A stretch of 64,000 nucleotides of DNA from Effrenium voratum. Its lineage: Eukaryota > Sar > Dinophyceae > Suessiales > Symbiodiniaceae. Every line of letters begins with the position of its first letter. Within the stretch, counting starts at the first letter, position 1. The position numbers and the translations under genes were made by a program. The stretch covers positions 45,001 to 109,000 of the forward strand of contig CAUJNA010000470.1 of NCBI GenBank assembly GCA_963377175.1, read 5' to 3'. The notes beneath the pieces are model-generated. The model searched no databases. It saw only the letters and a list, made by a program, of their open reading frames with translations, and had not been told where the DNA came from. Positions 32,319-42,198 of this stretch are shown here, piece after piece.

Positions 32319-32346
32319 TCAAACATTTCACCTCCATGTGGCCGAG

Positions 32347-32437
32347 GTCGGACTCGGATCCAGACAGCCCCTACCAGAGCCGCGTCTCTGTGCTGCGCAA
32401 GTCCAACTTCATCCTGCCGAGCCGCCTCTCCCTCTGA
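32347..32437 (+). CDS. TIR gene exon 23 (terminal, with stop)
   Basis: Phase 2 start; acceptor GTGGCCGAG|GTCGGA. Reads SDSDPDSPYQSRVSVLRKSN then FILPSRLSL and TGA. Serine/arginine-rich tail outside the TIR-like units. The G after AG completes Arg with exon 22. Confidence 0.8.
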
Positions 32438-32611
32438 GGGAAAATCCCGACGGACTCCGGAAGCTGCGAGCTGCGAACGTGTTGGACCCATCTGCATTTT
32501 TGGAGCGCCCACCGAAAAGCCCCTCATTTCGGCCTACAAGATCTTTTTGGGGGAAGGGCACGGTCTTTCATTTGCTGCCAGGAACGTGTTTGTTGATTTT
32601 CGCTGGTTGGT

Positions 32612-32679
32612 TTAGAAGAGAATGGATTTCACTACCGGAAATATGTTCTCTTTTATTTCAGCGGGCGAAAAAGCAAATG
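32612..32679 (+). repeat. Family I motif
   Basis: ATGGATTTCACTACCGGAAA, TATGTTCTCTTTTATTTCAG, CGGGCGAAAAAGCAAATGG. Confidence 0.65.
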
Positions 32680-32772
32680 GAAGCTTTCAGGGTATTTCCA
32701 AGAGGACTGCTTGGGCCAAGTTGTTGGTAGCCGTCCGGTAGCTCACTTATACCTGCCAAGTGGGTTTAGCCT

Positions 32773-32860
32773 CCAACCGCTTACGCTGAAAATCCAAAAC
32801 ACAAAAGATTTGGTCCCAGAATGGCCAACCGCTTACGCCGAAGATCCAAAACACAAGACC
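32773..32860 (+). repeat. Direct repeat, period about 52
   Basis: CCAACCGCTTACGCTGAAAA and CCAACCGCTTACGCCGAAGA, each followed by TCCAAAACACA. Confidence 0.85.
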
Positions 32861-32956
32861 CAATCCTGCTGCCTATCTTGATGGTCTTTCGGATGCCTTT
32901 CTGAAGTCAGCTGCCATAGAGCTGCAAATGGGCTGGGGATTCACGAGAAGTCTTTG

Positions 32957-33066
32957 GTGCATGTCGCTTGGATGTTAGGACTTTAACTTCTTGCCAACTA
33001 GTGGGTTTTCCAATTAAACCACTAAAAGTTAAACTTTTAGCAGAAAAAGCAGAAAGCAACCGAGAA
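32957..33066 (+). repeat. Dispersed repeat GGTGCAT...GCCAACTAGTGGG, copy 2
   Basis: Same order of blocks as 4582-4697: GCTTGGATGTTAGGACT, TTGCCAACTAGTGGGTTTTC, AACTTTTAGCAGA. Confidence 0.7.
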
Positions 33067-33132
33067 GTAGATTCACGAGAAGACGAGTGTAGGAGTCTAG
33101 CGCCAGTTACGCGCTGCATGTTTTGCCTTTAG

Positions 33133-33181
33133 GTGAACATGTGGTTTCGGGACCCCTACTTCGATGGTACTTGGAAGGGCG
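33133..33181 (+). CDS. Gene 2 exon a
   Basis: 16 codons plus 1 nt, phase 0 to 1. Acceptor TGTTTTGCCTTTAG|GTGAAC and donor GGGCG|GTAAGT are the best canonical pair in the window. Reads VNMWFRDPYFDGTWKG. The hanging G fits the next candidate exon, which starts GC. Confidence 0.7.
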
Positions 33182-33883
33182 GTAAGTCCAAAGACGTTCT
33201 TTGTTTCAGCCGAGAGAGGCTTCCTGTAGTTTGTCCTAACTGAATGGGCTGTCTATGCTGATCACTCTAGTTGTTGCCCTGGCAAAAAGCGACTTAGAAA
33301 TTGCCTGCTACCGACCGTGGAAAAGTCACTTTGAAGGTTGGGGCATTATTATGCAACTTATGGTGTGGCAGGTCTTTGCTTTACAGGCCTTGTTCCTTTG
33401 GCCCTGTCAAACATGTAGCGGGGGGAATTCTATCGAAAGCGTGTCAACTTTGTCTTTTGTCAAGGGAGCTATTGTAAAACGCAGCGCTTTTAGTTGTCAC
33501 ACAAAAAAGTAGACATTCAAGAGCGAGGGGTACAGGCTCTGAATTGTGTTTCCAGTTGCCAGGGTACCATTTTGCGTACCGTGTTTTTAGCCACGGCCAA
33601 ATATGCACAAGCAGGACAAACTTGGCGGGCAAGCAGCCAGCTACGACAGTTACTGGAAGCGCTGGGAAGCTGTGGCTCAGTTGCCCAGAGCGAATCGACC
33701 TTTTGACCTTTTTGTTGCCCCTTTTTGGTACACCGTGGTTCCAAAAGGTTAAGCTGAGATAGCTTGCTCTGTGGCGGCCAGTTGCAACCTGCACGCCTTT
33801 GTCCCAACTAGGGTTTACTATGCAACACCCCGCTGCATGTTTTTTTTTTTTTCTCCCCAGTGTTTTAGGTTCCCCTCTTGGTT

Positions 33884-33930
33884 TCAAAGGGAGTCTATCA
33901 CTACTGGAAATATATTCTTCTTTTTTCAGG
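33884..33930 (+). repeat. Family I motif
   Basis: AAAGGGAGTCTATCACTACT, GGAAATATATTC, TTTTTTCAG. Confidence 0.6.
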
Positions 33931-33940
33931 GGGCTCAATT

Positions 33941-34050
33941 AGGTCCCCCAGTAGTGCTCCTTTTACCCATTTTCGGGGGAGGGTTCCCCTACTAAAATAG
34001 ACTACAGAAAAAAGTTGGTACCCTTTCTTCTAACCTCTACTGGAGGCCCT
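33941..34050 (+). repeat. Family A element
   Basis: AGGTCCCCCAGTAG to CTACTGGAGGCCCT, with GGGTTCCCCTACTAAAATAG and CTACAGAAAAAAG inside. Ends mutated at the outermost CTAG. Confidence 0.85.
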
Positions 34051-34949
34051 ATTTCATGAACCCCAGTTTATGAATCTGAAAATATTGCCCTCCAATGTGA
34101 AAAGTGGTTCCCCACATTTGACCCAGGCTTTTTCTCACCCCATCAACAACCATGGAGAGTTCAGAGAATGGATGGGACACACGGAGCCCTTGGCTTCCGG
34201 CTTCCGCGGGCTCCGAAAAGAGTTTCTCGGAAAACGCGCCGCGGCGCAGGGATCCCCAAGGGACCAAGGCGCAAGTAACGTCACCTCGGATTCATCAACG
34301 ACGCCAGGGTAGGATTTCCCGGCTGAGAATGAGCCATCAAGATGGAGTTGCCCCCGATTTTGTGGTTCATCTTGAAGGGAAAAAGGGGGGAAGTTATGTC
34401 TTTCTGTGGGTTGAACATTTTTGAACATGTTTGAACAGCTGGTCCAACCATACTGTCTGACAAGAAGATTGATCAATCCGAGAGGGTTCTCGATGAATCT
34501 GGCTGGCCTGTGTGCCAGCATCCACGCTGGTTTGCCCACCTACATGGTCGCCTTGCATCGGCTTGACATGTTGGATGTGAGATGTGGGTTTCCTTTTGAA
34601 TATATTATAGGCTGCTGATCGATTTTGTTCGCCCTGAATTTCCAAGTTGGAATTCGGCTCTGTCCCAAGGGCAGTTGACCCGACATGACGAGACCATTTG
34701 CAGGAACCTGCACCCTTTCGTTAGCGAAAGGCTGGACCCCTTCGAAATAAGCTGTTTGCATCATATATTTCCCTCGGCTCCATTCGCTTTGGGCCGTGTT
34801 TTTTTCCTGCTTATCCGATGAGCAGTCATGTACGTGGTCGTCCTTCCGCTGGACAGACAGTGGAAGAAATGGTTGAGTCTTCTTTTTGAAGTTACCGTCC
34901 TTTTTTCCTCTGAAGTTACCGTCTTTTTAGTTGTTGTTGTTGTTTTTTT

Positions 34950-35010
34950 GGGGGGGGCGGGGTGGCGGGGGAGGGGGGGGGGGGGGTAGGTGGGGGTGGG
35001 CGGGGGCTTG
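34950..35010 (+). repeat. G-rich tract (G4-prone)
   Basis: At least six runs of four or more G in about 55 bases, preceded by a poly-T run. Confidence 0.85.
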
Positions 35011-35170
35011 AATGGCTCCGGCCATTCAATCCCTTCGGCCGGGGCAGAAGTTGTGAAAAGCTTTACCAACAAGCGTCATTTCGCTATTGGCGGTCTGGCA
35101 TCGGAGAATCGGACCTGCGATCAAGTGAAAGCACCCCAAATGGACAACCCAGTTTTCTCATGAAACAATT

Positions 35171-35275
35171 TGGGTATGGGTCAAAATGAACTCACCAGAA
35201 ATGCAAAGCGCAAAAGTTCGGCCGTGTTTCCATCTAGGGTTCCATTTTGGGTACTTATGTTTCATCCATAGCCAT
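35171..35275 (+). repeat. Family C element
   Basis: TGGGTATGGGTCAAAATGAA, TCTAGGGTTCCATTTTGG, GTTTCATCCATAGCCATTTT. Core GCAGG lost. Confidence 0.78.
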
Positions 35276-36048
35276 TTTGTCTGAGTGTCCGGCGGGCACC
35301 ATGCGGCGTTCTTCACCAGTGCTGGTCAATCCATTCGCATCGGGATCCGATCGAGCGATGCATCCGGCGGCTGACACATAAAAGGCTGTGTCGTTTGCGG
35401 GTGCCCGGGTTTGGTAGGTAACAGGAAGCCCAAAAGGATGACCACCAGTTTGTTGGTATCCCCTATTTCAAGACACGGGTTTGGTAGGTTTTAACCGGAA
35501 ACCCAAAGGATCACCACCAGTTTGTTGGTATCCCCTATTTCATTAGACACACATTTATTTGGGCTCGAGAGGTTTGGAACTGAACATTGGCATGTTCACA
35601 TTCTGTTCAAACAAAAGCCAAATTGGTTGTGCTGTGATGCAACCCGTGTACTTTGCCAACATTTCGTAAAGACGCGTCTTTTTTATTTTCCGACCTTTGG
35701 ACCATGCGTCCATGGAAGCCCTCAGCCATGAACAAACCCAGACTTCATGCTGGATTGTGTGCTAGGCCGAGATGTAATTGTTCTTTAGATCAAAGCAATT
35801 TAGAGTGTGTTTTGAGGGAACCCCTTTTTGGGGGCTCCCTGAAAACAGACACACAGGGGCCAAGCATCAAACCTCTAGAATGAATTGGTGGTTTCTGAAG
35901 AGAATGGGTAAAGAAGATTTGGAATCAACCTTTTGTTTTTCCCCTGAAGCCCTCAAACAAAACATAGCAACCAGAGTCTGCTTCAATCAATCTGCCCCAC
36001 GGATGCTATTGCTGGACACGATCTGAATCAAAGGCTGGATGTATAGGT

Positions 36049-36195
36049 GTCTTTTTCGAGGCTTTCCATATGGGGTGGCCTTTTGTTTGTTTGGGGGGCG
36101 CCCCCCCCCTTGCCCGGGAAAAACATATGTGTGTTTGTTCCTGTTAGTGTCCATTAAAGCAACAACAAAGGGGGTTACCATCAAAATAAGACGGA
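36049..36195 (+). repeat. Family L element
   Basis: GTGTCTTTTTCGAGGC at the left and GTTACCATCAAAATAAGACG at the right, with a poly-C/G centre. Confidence 0.6.
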
Positions 36196-36417
36196 CCCAG
36201 GCGTCTTTCAGGTTACCCATATGAGTTGCGACAGGTTCATGCCAGGGCCTTCACTTGAGTGGTGTTTTGCTGGATTCGTCAGTTCCACTGTTTGGTGCAA
36301 GTGAGGTGCTTTCAAGTTGGCTGGTGTTTGGCTGATTCTTGTAGAGGGTCAATGAAAAGCAGCAAACCACACCCATGTGTAAAAACATTTTGCTAAAGCA
36401 CATGTTTCATGTTTGGG

Positions 36418-36471
36418 TTCAAAGTGAATCTGCCACTACCGAAAATAGTGGCAGGTGTTTTTTTTTTTCAG
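36418..36471 (+). repeat. Family I motif
   Basis: TCAAAGTGAATCTGCCACTA, CCGAAAATAG, T-tract, CAG. Confidence 0.5.
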
Positions 36472-36599
36472 TTGATCTTTTTACCTTTTCAACACCACAA
36501 GGACAATGGCTTGCCTAGTACAATGCGTATATATGTATATATGCTGACTTGGGGATCCACTGGGAAAGGTAGGCACCCCTGCTCACTACAAAAGCTCGA

Positions 36600-37120
36600 A
36601 TGCGGTTCTCGAGATCAAGAGCAGTTTTGAAGGCTCAAGCTGGAGCCCCCATCTGGGTCAAAATGTTGCCGTCCAGATTTGCACCGACGGATTCCGATGA
36701 TTTTCATCGGCGTTTTCTGCGCAGAAGTGCGAGCATGCGCCGACTGACTCGACCTTTGTTTGGGGTCGAGACCTATCCGGGGACTGGGCGTCCTCAAATT
36801 TGGGGGGGCTTTCTCGACCTGGATGTCAGAATTTTTCGCAGCCCGTTGGGAATTACAGACAGACTGGAAACTCAGCCAAAGGACATGGACCGAGTCGGTG
36901 GAGCAACACCCAACTCGAGGCCTTTTGGTCGGTCCTGTCAAACACCGTCCAGCGGAAGCCCCCGGAAATTTGGGACCTCCCCTCCAGCGCCACCCAGACG
37001 ACCGGCCGTTTGGACGGCATTTGGGGGGCTGGATCCAGCCCGCTGTTTTCCGAATATGAGCCGAGCGGCCGGAGCCCGTCCACCTTGGAGTCCGCAAAAG
37101 CCATGACTGTTGTTTTGCGC
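36600..37120. other. Coding-like stretch without a settled frame
   Basis: About 520 bases, GC-richer than flanks and free of listed repeats. Plus frames read WMSEFFAARWELQTDWKLSQ, then in another frame RKPPEIWDLPSSATQTTG; a minus frame of 160 codons is also open. Could be a decayed inserted gene copy. Confidence 0.3.
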
Positions 37121-38315
37121 TTCACGGTTTTGGCTTGGCGCCCCTGTTTGGGGATTCCCCATCTTTTTTCAGGTGTCTCCCCTCGTGTCAGGGGGCAACC
37201 AACAGGAAACCACCATCATTTGGTTGGGGGGGGGTTCCCTAATTTTGAGCCACATGAGCTTCGGGATGGAAGGTGCGGCATCTCCGGTGTCAGCACTGTG
37301 CAGGTTGCAGGGAAGGACATGGACCGCTCAAATGAGTTCACGGCCTGAAGCAACTCAACAGCCCGCACCTTTCAATGGCCGACACATGGCCAAAATGAAC
37401 AAACCATTTGACGGCCACAGGGGGTCATGGAGGATTCTGTCGTGTTTCCCTCAGAATGGCTGAGGGGTTCGGTTACATAAGCGCGTGTCCCTGAACCAAA
37501 GCCGACCTTGCCCACCTCACGGCAACGAACGCCTCCCCTTCCAAAAGGGACCCGTCCGTCGGATTACATTTGTGTGCGACAAATGTCCTAAAGGGCAAAT
37601 CCAAAACTGCAGAGGATCGTGTATTTGTTGATGGTGCCCCTTTTTTGGGCTTGGTTGAAAGGGAAAGCAACAAGGAACCCACCCAATTTGCGGGTTCCCT
37701 ATGTTGAGACAAACTCGTAAGTCTTTCCTTTTTGCGCTCAAGGCCACTAGGGCTGTGTGAAAGATAACTTATGGAACAAAATACAAAAAAGTTGCCAGTC
37801 GGTTCCGCACCCCTTAAACAACTTGGCTTTGTTTTGTTCCTCTACCAACTGGCCTCATGTTTTTTTGTTTTTTTTTAATCATGATTAAAGTCACCCCCTA
37901 AGCGATGGGTTAAAGGGAAACAACCCCATTTTCTGACTTGATAACCCCTAGAACCGATCAAAATAATGACCCCAGACCAACAAGGGCGGATGTGTCCATT
38001 TCCCTCGGCTACTGGGCAAGGGCACGCAAGCCACTGGCCGCCTGGTTGTGAAAGCCACGCCATGCGGTTTGGGCGGGCGCCCCCGAAGCTCGGGAAAAGG
38101 AAGCAACCCGGTGTACAGATGCTGATGACGTTCCATGCCTTTGTTGGCATTTGATCCGAGCAGCTTGCTGCGATGCTGGGTTCCTGAATATGGCCATGAA
38201 TTTTCATCAGGGGCCCTTCGGTGAACTAACCTAAAGTTCCAACAACCGAAGGCGATGGCTGGGAACCTCCAGGACATCATTTGGGAGATTCATGTCCAGC
38301 ACTCGCTATTCACAG

Positions 38316-38451
38316 GCGGTTCCGACTCTGAAGAAATCCCTGGCCATATTTTGTTTGCCAGGCGTGAGACCTCCAAGGGGTCCTGGCAGGAAAAAAACCC
38401 GCGGCGGCGGCGATGTAGACGTGTGGGTGCAGTCGGCGTTCGTCAAAGGGG
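38316..38451 (+). CDS. Gene 2 exon b (frame changes at an A7 run)
   Basis: Acceptor CTATTCACAG|GCGGTT; GC completes Gly with exon a. Reads GSDSEEIPGHILFARRETSK, then after the AAAAAAA run (38392-38398) the protein-like frame shifts by one base to TRGGGDVDVWVQSAFVKG. Either a homopolymer indel or a very short intron of about 28 nt. End near the donor GGGG|GTCCC. Confidence 0.5.
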
Positions 38452-38470
38452 GTCCCTTTCTCACCGGCGG

Positions 38471-38581
38471 CATGGTTGTTGTTGGGAAACACTTTACATT
38501 TTTGCTTACCGTGGTTTAGTCGGAAATCCCCACTGAACTGCTAAGATTTAATTTTTTGCTCCCCTTCCAACGTCAACCAAG
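38471..38581 (+). repeat. Family G element, copy 2
   Basis: CATGGTTGTTGTTGGGAAAC to CCTTCCAACGTCAACCAAGG. Starts about 20 bases after the exon b donor, exactly as copy 1 does after TIR exon 12. Confidence 0.87.
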
Positions 38582-39446
38582 GCGGTAGATTCCCCATGAC
38601 GACATCTATGGCGAGGTTTCTCGCCTTTTTCTCATGAGGTGCCTGGTACACCCGGGGGAGGATCCCGGCCCCAAAAAACTGCTTGAAGCATCAAGGCAGA
38701 TGTGACAGTCTTGGATGCCCTGAGTCGAATGCTGACCAGTTGTCTAAGGGTGGAAGCACATACCCCTCACCCCTTGGCTTCCCTGGTCTCCAACCCACTT
38801 TATAATGCTTATATGCCCCTTTTGGGGAGAGGGGCATGATCAGCAGGCCTCTCAGGGGTGCATTTGCCCAAGGGATATGAAACTTCGGGTATGTAGAAGC
38901 GCTGATTAGTTATTTTTCTCTCGGGGACCAAACCGATTTTTGTCCATGGCCAAGCAAGGGAGTTCTTGCTTCGTGAGACAATTTGTTGGATGCACCCGAT
39001 AGATTTCTTCACAAAGGGAATGGATGGTTCACCGACCCGAAGCACCATGTTCACAAAGCTTGTTTTGAGAGCACCCTCCAACCAAGAAACATGGAGGGGG
39101 GCGGTTCTCTCAAATCGCGGTTTCCTCTTGGGTTCCCTTCAACCAAAAGGGGTGTCCGCCCACTCCCCGAGTTCCCCGACTTATCACTTTTTGGGGAAAG
39201 TAAGCCAAAAGTTTGGAATTCGTGTGGATCACAAACTCATATCTCCGGTGTGGACTTTTGGCTTTTTGGGATTTGGCGGCAGGTTCCGAACTTAAAACCC
39301 ACGGAAGGTTAGTCGATGGTGGCGGATCTGGAGAAAACGGACAGCCCAGCTATGAAGTGAGGCCAAGGGGAGAGGAGAGGCCCTTCCTGAGACCCAAAAC
39401 TGCCAGAGGCAGAGCCCGAGAACGCAACGCCGAGGCCGGGAGGGGA

Positions 39447-39580
39447 GGAGTGGGCGGAGTGGGCGGAGTGGGCGGAGTGGGCGGAGTGGGCGGAGTGGGC
39501 GGAATGGGCGGAGTGGGGGGAGTGGGGGGAGTGGGGGGAGTGGGGGGAGTGGGGGGAGTGGGGGGAAGTGGGGGAGTGGA
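39447..39580 (+). repeat. 9-bp minisatellite (GGGCGGAGT, then GGGGGGAGT)
   Basis: About 15 units. Period 9 keeps all frames open and encodes Gly-Val/Gly-Gly repeats on + and Pro/His/Ser on -, so long ORFs here are artefacts. Confidence 0.95.
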
Positions 39581-40135
39581 CGGGTGGGGGAGAGGTTGGA
39601 AGGACGGGAGACTTTGCGAGTTGTTTTTGGTCCCTTTGGTCCCCTGCGAGCATTCTTTGGGGAGGTTTTTTTTGGTCCTTGAACCACTCTTCGGAGAATT
39701 CCTTCAGGGCCGGAAGCTCTGCCAACTCCTTTTTCCAACGCGGCTTGTGTTTTAACTTGCCTTTTTTGGGGCTTTTCCAAGGAGTTGCGTAGAACATGAT
39801 GCGTATCCAGTCGCCCTAGAATCCAGTATCTGACAGAGCACGTGCCTTGGAAGGGAAACAAAGACGGCCTAATTTCAGGCAACCCCTTGTTGGCGGTTTG
39901 GATTGGAGGTTTGGGGAGGTGAACCAGTGGTTCTTGCAGAAGTTATATCGGGAAACCACCCCGGAGCACCAATTGTTGTCGGAAACTGAAAGACGGCCTC
40001 ATTTGGGTGTGCCTTTTTTCCGTTGGCCCCCCCCAAAATGGTAGGTGTTCAACTTTTGGATTCCCTTTAAGACTATCCCAAAGCGGGATACCCACTATCC
40101 CTCCAAAATTCATTTAGAGACGAGCCGCCGTTATT

Positions 40136-40238
40136 TGGGTATGGCTCAAAATTAAAGAGCTAGGGTTGCACAGCTTTTAGTCTCTGGTTCCATTTACCAG
40201 GGTGCCATTTTCCTACGTCTTTTTGATCCACAGCCATT
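40136..40238 (+). repeat. Family C element
   Basis: TGGGTATGGCTCAAAATTAA, GCTTTTAGTCTCTGG, TTTACCAGGGTGCCATTTTC, TTTTTGATCCACAGCCA. Confidence 0.82.
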
Positions 40239-40312
40239 TGGCTGTGGGTCAAAATCCCGTACCCCCAGTGAACATCCCAATCCCCACTAACAAAGACTAA
40301 AATGCCCCAAAA
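40230..40312 (-). repeat. Family E element, reverse partial copy abutting family C
   Basis: GGCTGTGGGTCAAAATCCCG, TACCCCCAGTGAACATCCCA, ATCCCCACTAACAAAGACTA is the reverse complement of the E copies at 53471 and 58762. Confidence 0.8.
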
Positions 40313-40367
40313 CGGTACTATTGGTTTTGATGCACGGCCATTTGGGTGACTGGTGCCGTGAGCCGAG

Positions 40368-40470
40368 GCATCTCTTCAGCGGTGTGCTGCATGGCTTCAG
40401 CTTCCAGCCCGCCGCGGCCCTGAAGCGCGCCCAGGAGCCGCTTCGCGGAAAGAAGGGGAGGGGGTTGAAG
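40368..40470 (+). CDS. Gene 2 exon c
   Basis: 34 codons plus 1 nt, phase 2 to 0. Acceptor GTGAGCCGAG|GCATCT, donor TTGAAG|GCTGCC (GC type), or GT donor GGATG|GTGAGT 12 bases on. Reads HLFSGVLHGFSFQPAAALKR then AQEPLRGKKGRGLK, a basic tail. Confidence 0.55.
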
Positions 40471-40600
40471 GCTGCCGGATGGTGAGTTCCTTTGGAGTTG
40501 GAGCTCCAATTTCGGAGACAGCTGTGATCCGTTGAGTGAAAGTGAACTTTTGGAGTGGAAAGAAGCGCTTGCGGTTTCTGGGCGGAATTCCCTTCAGCAG

Positions 40601-40628
40601 GGCAAAGCTTCGACTTCGTCGGGTCCAG
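40601..40628 (+). CDS. Gene 2 exon d (weak)
   Basis: Acceptor TTCCCTTCAGCAG|GGCAAA is good; donor GGTCCAG|GCGGAG. Reads GKASTSSGP. Another frame (AKLRLRRVQAEPSPT) runs to a GT donor at about 40667. Confidence 0.35.
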
Positions 40629-41753
40629 GCGGAGCCTAGTCCAACAGTCAGAGCTGCTCTGGTCACTGGTAATTTCCCAAAAGAGGAGGGGCCCTCTGGC
40701 CCAAGGTGGAACGTTGTTCAATGGGTTTGTGCGTGTGTTGTTGTTTCTCTTTTTTTTTCTGAGGGGTATACCCTTCTTGTTTTTAGAGGTAAAAGCAAGG
40801 TTGTAAAACACAAAGCAGGGCATAACTTGATGTGTTCGGCGCACCGCCGATGTTCAGGCTCCCCAAGTCCGTCCACTTGGGTGTGGTTTGAGGCTAGCAG
40901 ACATCCGACGTGGAAAAAGCACTGCCTTTCGGGCCCCGTTTCGTAGTCCAAGAAATTTTAAGACGGATTGGCTTTGATCAGCCAAGTGTCTAGATGCCAA
41001 CATAAGCAAAAGTAAACAAGCCCCTTCTCACAACTTTGCCATGTGCATCAGGAGCAGCTGGATGCTGCAAGGGCCCGGACCTGAATCAGTCACTGCGGCC
41101 TGAGTCACATCCTTCCTCACCAAAAGCCTGGGGATGGGTCGGATTTCAAAGTGGTGCGAACGGATTTCGTCCAGCCACAGGATTAGCAAGCTGGGGGTTG
41201 ATTCCCATGGGTATGGGGCCAAAAAAGTTAGCCAGGGATTGGGCCGCAGGTTTTAGTACTTCCGGGGTTAGCCTATGTTGGAAGCCATTTTGGGGTTCGC
41301 CTATGTTTGACAACCGCAGGTGGCTCAGCTTTGCTCAAGCTGGTGATGTCAGCATTTGATCCGCTTCCCTGGTGATCTGCGAAGTACTCTCTTCCATTTG
41401 CCCAAGAGTTCTGCGTTCTTGGTTTCAGAGGGGCACTATCCCTGGACACCAGTTTTCTTCCTTGCATTTCGCCCACGGATGTTGGCACCAACGAACGTTT
41501 TGCCAATTACTTGTGGCTTCCGTTGAGCCACTAGAAGTTAGTCGCTTTTAGCAGGGGAGCAGATTTCGCAACCGAGTTTTGTTCAAGGGGGCTTCAAGCA
41601 AGCGGAAGGCAAAGGCACACCGCGCCTCGCATTTCACGCCGAGTCGGAAAGGGAGCCATGTGCTCAAAACCGATTCGGGTAGATGAAGGTTAGTAAGGGA
41701 CAATCCCCTTGCCATAAATAGCTGCGGAGATCCGCCTTCTTAATTCTTGAAGC

Positions 41754-41800
41754 ATGGTTCTGGGGATCGACCATTTTAATACCAGGTGTTGATTGTGACT
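41754..41800 (+). repeat. Short dispersed repeat (GGGATCGACCATTTT type)
   Basis: CATGGTTCTGGGGATCGACC, ATTTTAATACCAGG, matching 3985-4040. Confidence 0.55.
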
Positions 41801-41844
41801 CCATGGTTTCACGCCATGGATCTCAGGCCAGCGGCGATGAGCAG

Positions 41845-41883
41845 GCTGAGGCGTTCCGAGCTAGCCAGCGGTCTGAGGGACAG
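41845..41883 (+). CDS. Gene 2 exon e
   Basis: 13 codons, phase 0 to 0. Acceptor GGCGATGAGCAG|GCTGAG, donor GGACAG|GTTCCC (GT type). Reads AEAFRASQRSEGQ. A family B element begins 7 bases after the donor. Confidence 0.62.
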
Positions 41884-41890
41884 GTTCCCT

Positions 41891-42009
41891 GGTGGTTCCC
41901 AGCCATCCGGTTCCTTAGCTTTTTAGCGTTTTAGTGTTTAGTGGTTGGATGTCCATTTAACCCACTAAGAGTTAGTCACTTTTAGCGGGGGATCTGAGAA
42001 CAGCCCAGG
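41891..42009 (+). repeat. Family B element
   Basis: GGTGGTTCCCAGCCATCCGG, CCTTAGCTTTTTAGCG, TGGATGTCCATTTAACCCAC, CACTTTTAGCGGGGGATCTG, ACAGCCCAGG. Best preserved copy. Confidence 0.92.
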
Positions 42010-42084
42010 TTCGAAATCACGGTTGCGTCTGGCCGGAAGGTTCCTTCTGTTTAGGGGAGGGCTGCAATGCTTGGAGTCCTTTGT

Positions 42085-42198
42085 CTAGGTCCCCCAGCTT
42101 GTACCAACTTTTTTTGGGGGAGGGTTGTCGTCTACTAAAATAGACTACAGAAAAAAAGGCGTGGTTCCCTCATTCCAACCTCTCTACTGGAGCACCTC
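42085..42198 (+). repeat. Family A element
   Basis: CTAGGTCCCCCAG to CTGGAGCACCTCG, with GTCTACTAAAATAGAC inside. Confidence 0.88.

Larger units (their letters stand above)
1..32437 (+). other. Gene span: split gene for a two-TM, tandem TIR-like protein (5' end outside window)
   Basis: 23 proposed exons join in compatible phase into about 555 codons ending at TGA 32435-32437. Order in the product: basic amphipathic N-part (exon 1), hydrophobic segment 1 (exons 2-3), hydrophobic segment 2 (exons 4-5), TIR-like domain (exons 5-11), linker (exon 12), degenerate TIR-like unit (exons 13-18), tail (exons 19-23). TIR domains are signalling or NAD-cleaving modules. The WCxxE glutamate in exon 8 sits where catalytic TIRs carry theirs. 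Most inferred donors are GC. Introns of 0.2-3.6 kb are full of repeats. No start codon or promoter is visible. Family call rests on motif reading, not on a search; exon 12 has a frame break, so pseudogene status is possible. Confidence 0.72.
32438..33132 (+). other. Spacer between the two genes
   Basis: 695 bases from the stop to the first recognised exon of gene 2. Holds a family I motif (32612-32679), a short direct repeat (32773-32860) and a dispersed repeat (32957-33066). No promoter, polyadenylation signal or spliced-leader acceptor is identifiable by eye. The 5' exon(s) of gene 2 may lie here. Confidence 0.5.

Noticed and set aside
39213..39882. ORFs of 160-196 codons on both strands
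   Set aside because: Kept open by the 9-bp minisatellite.
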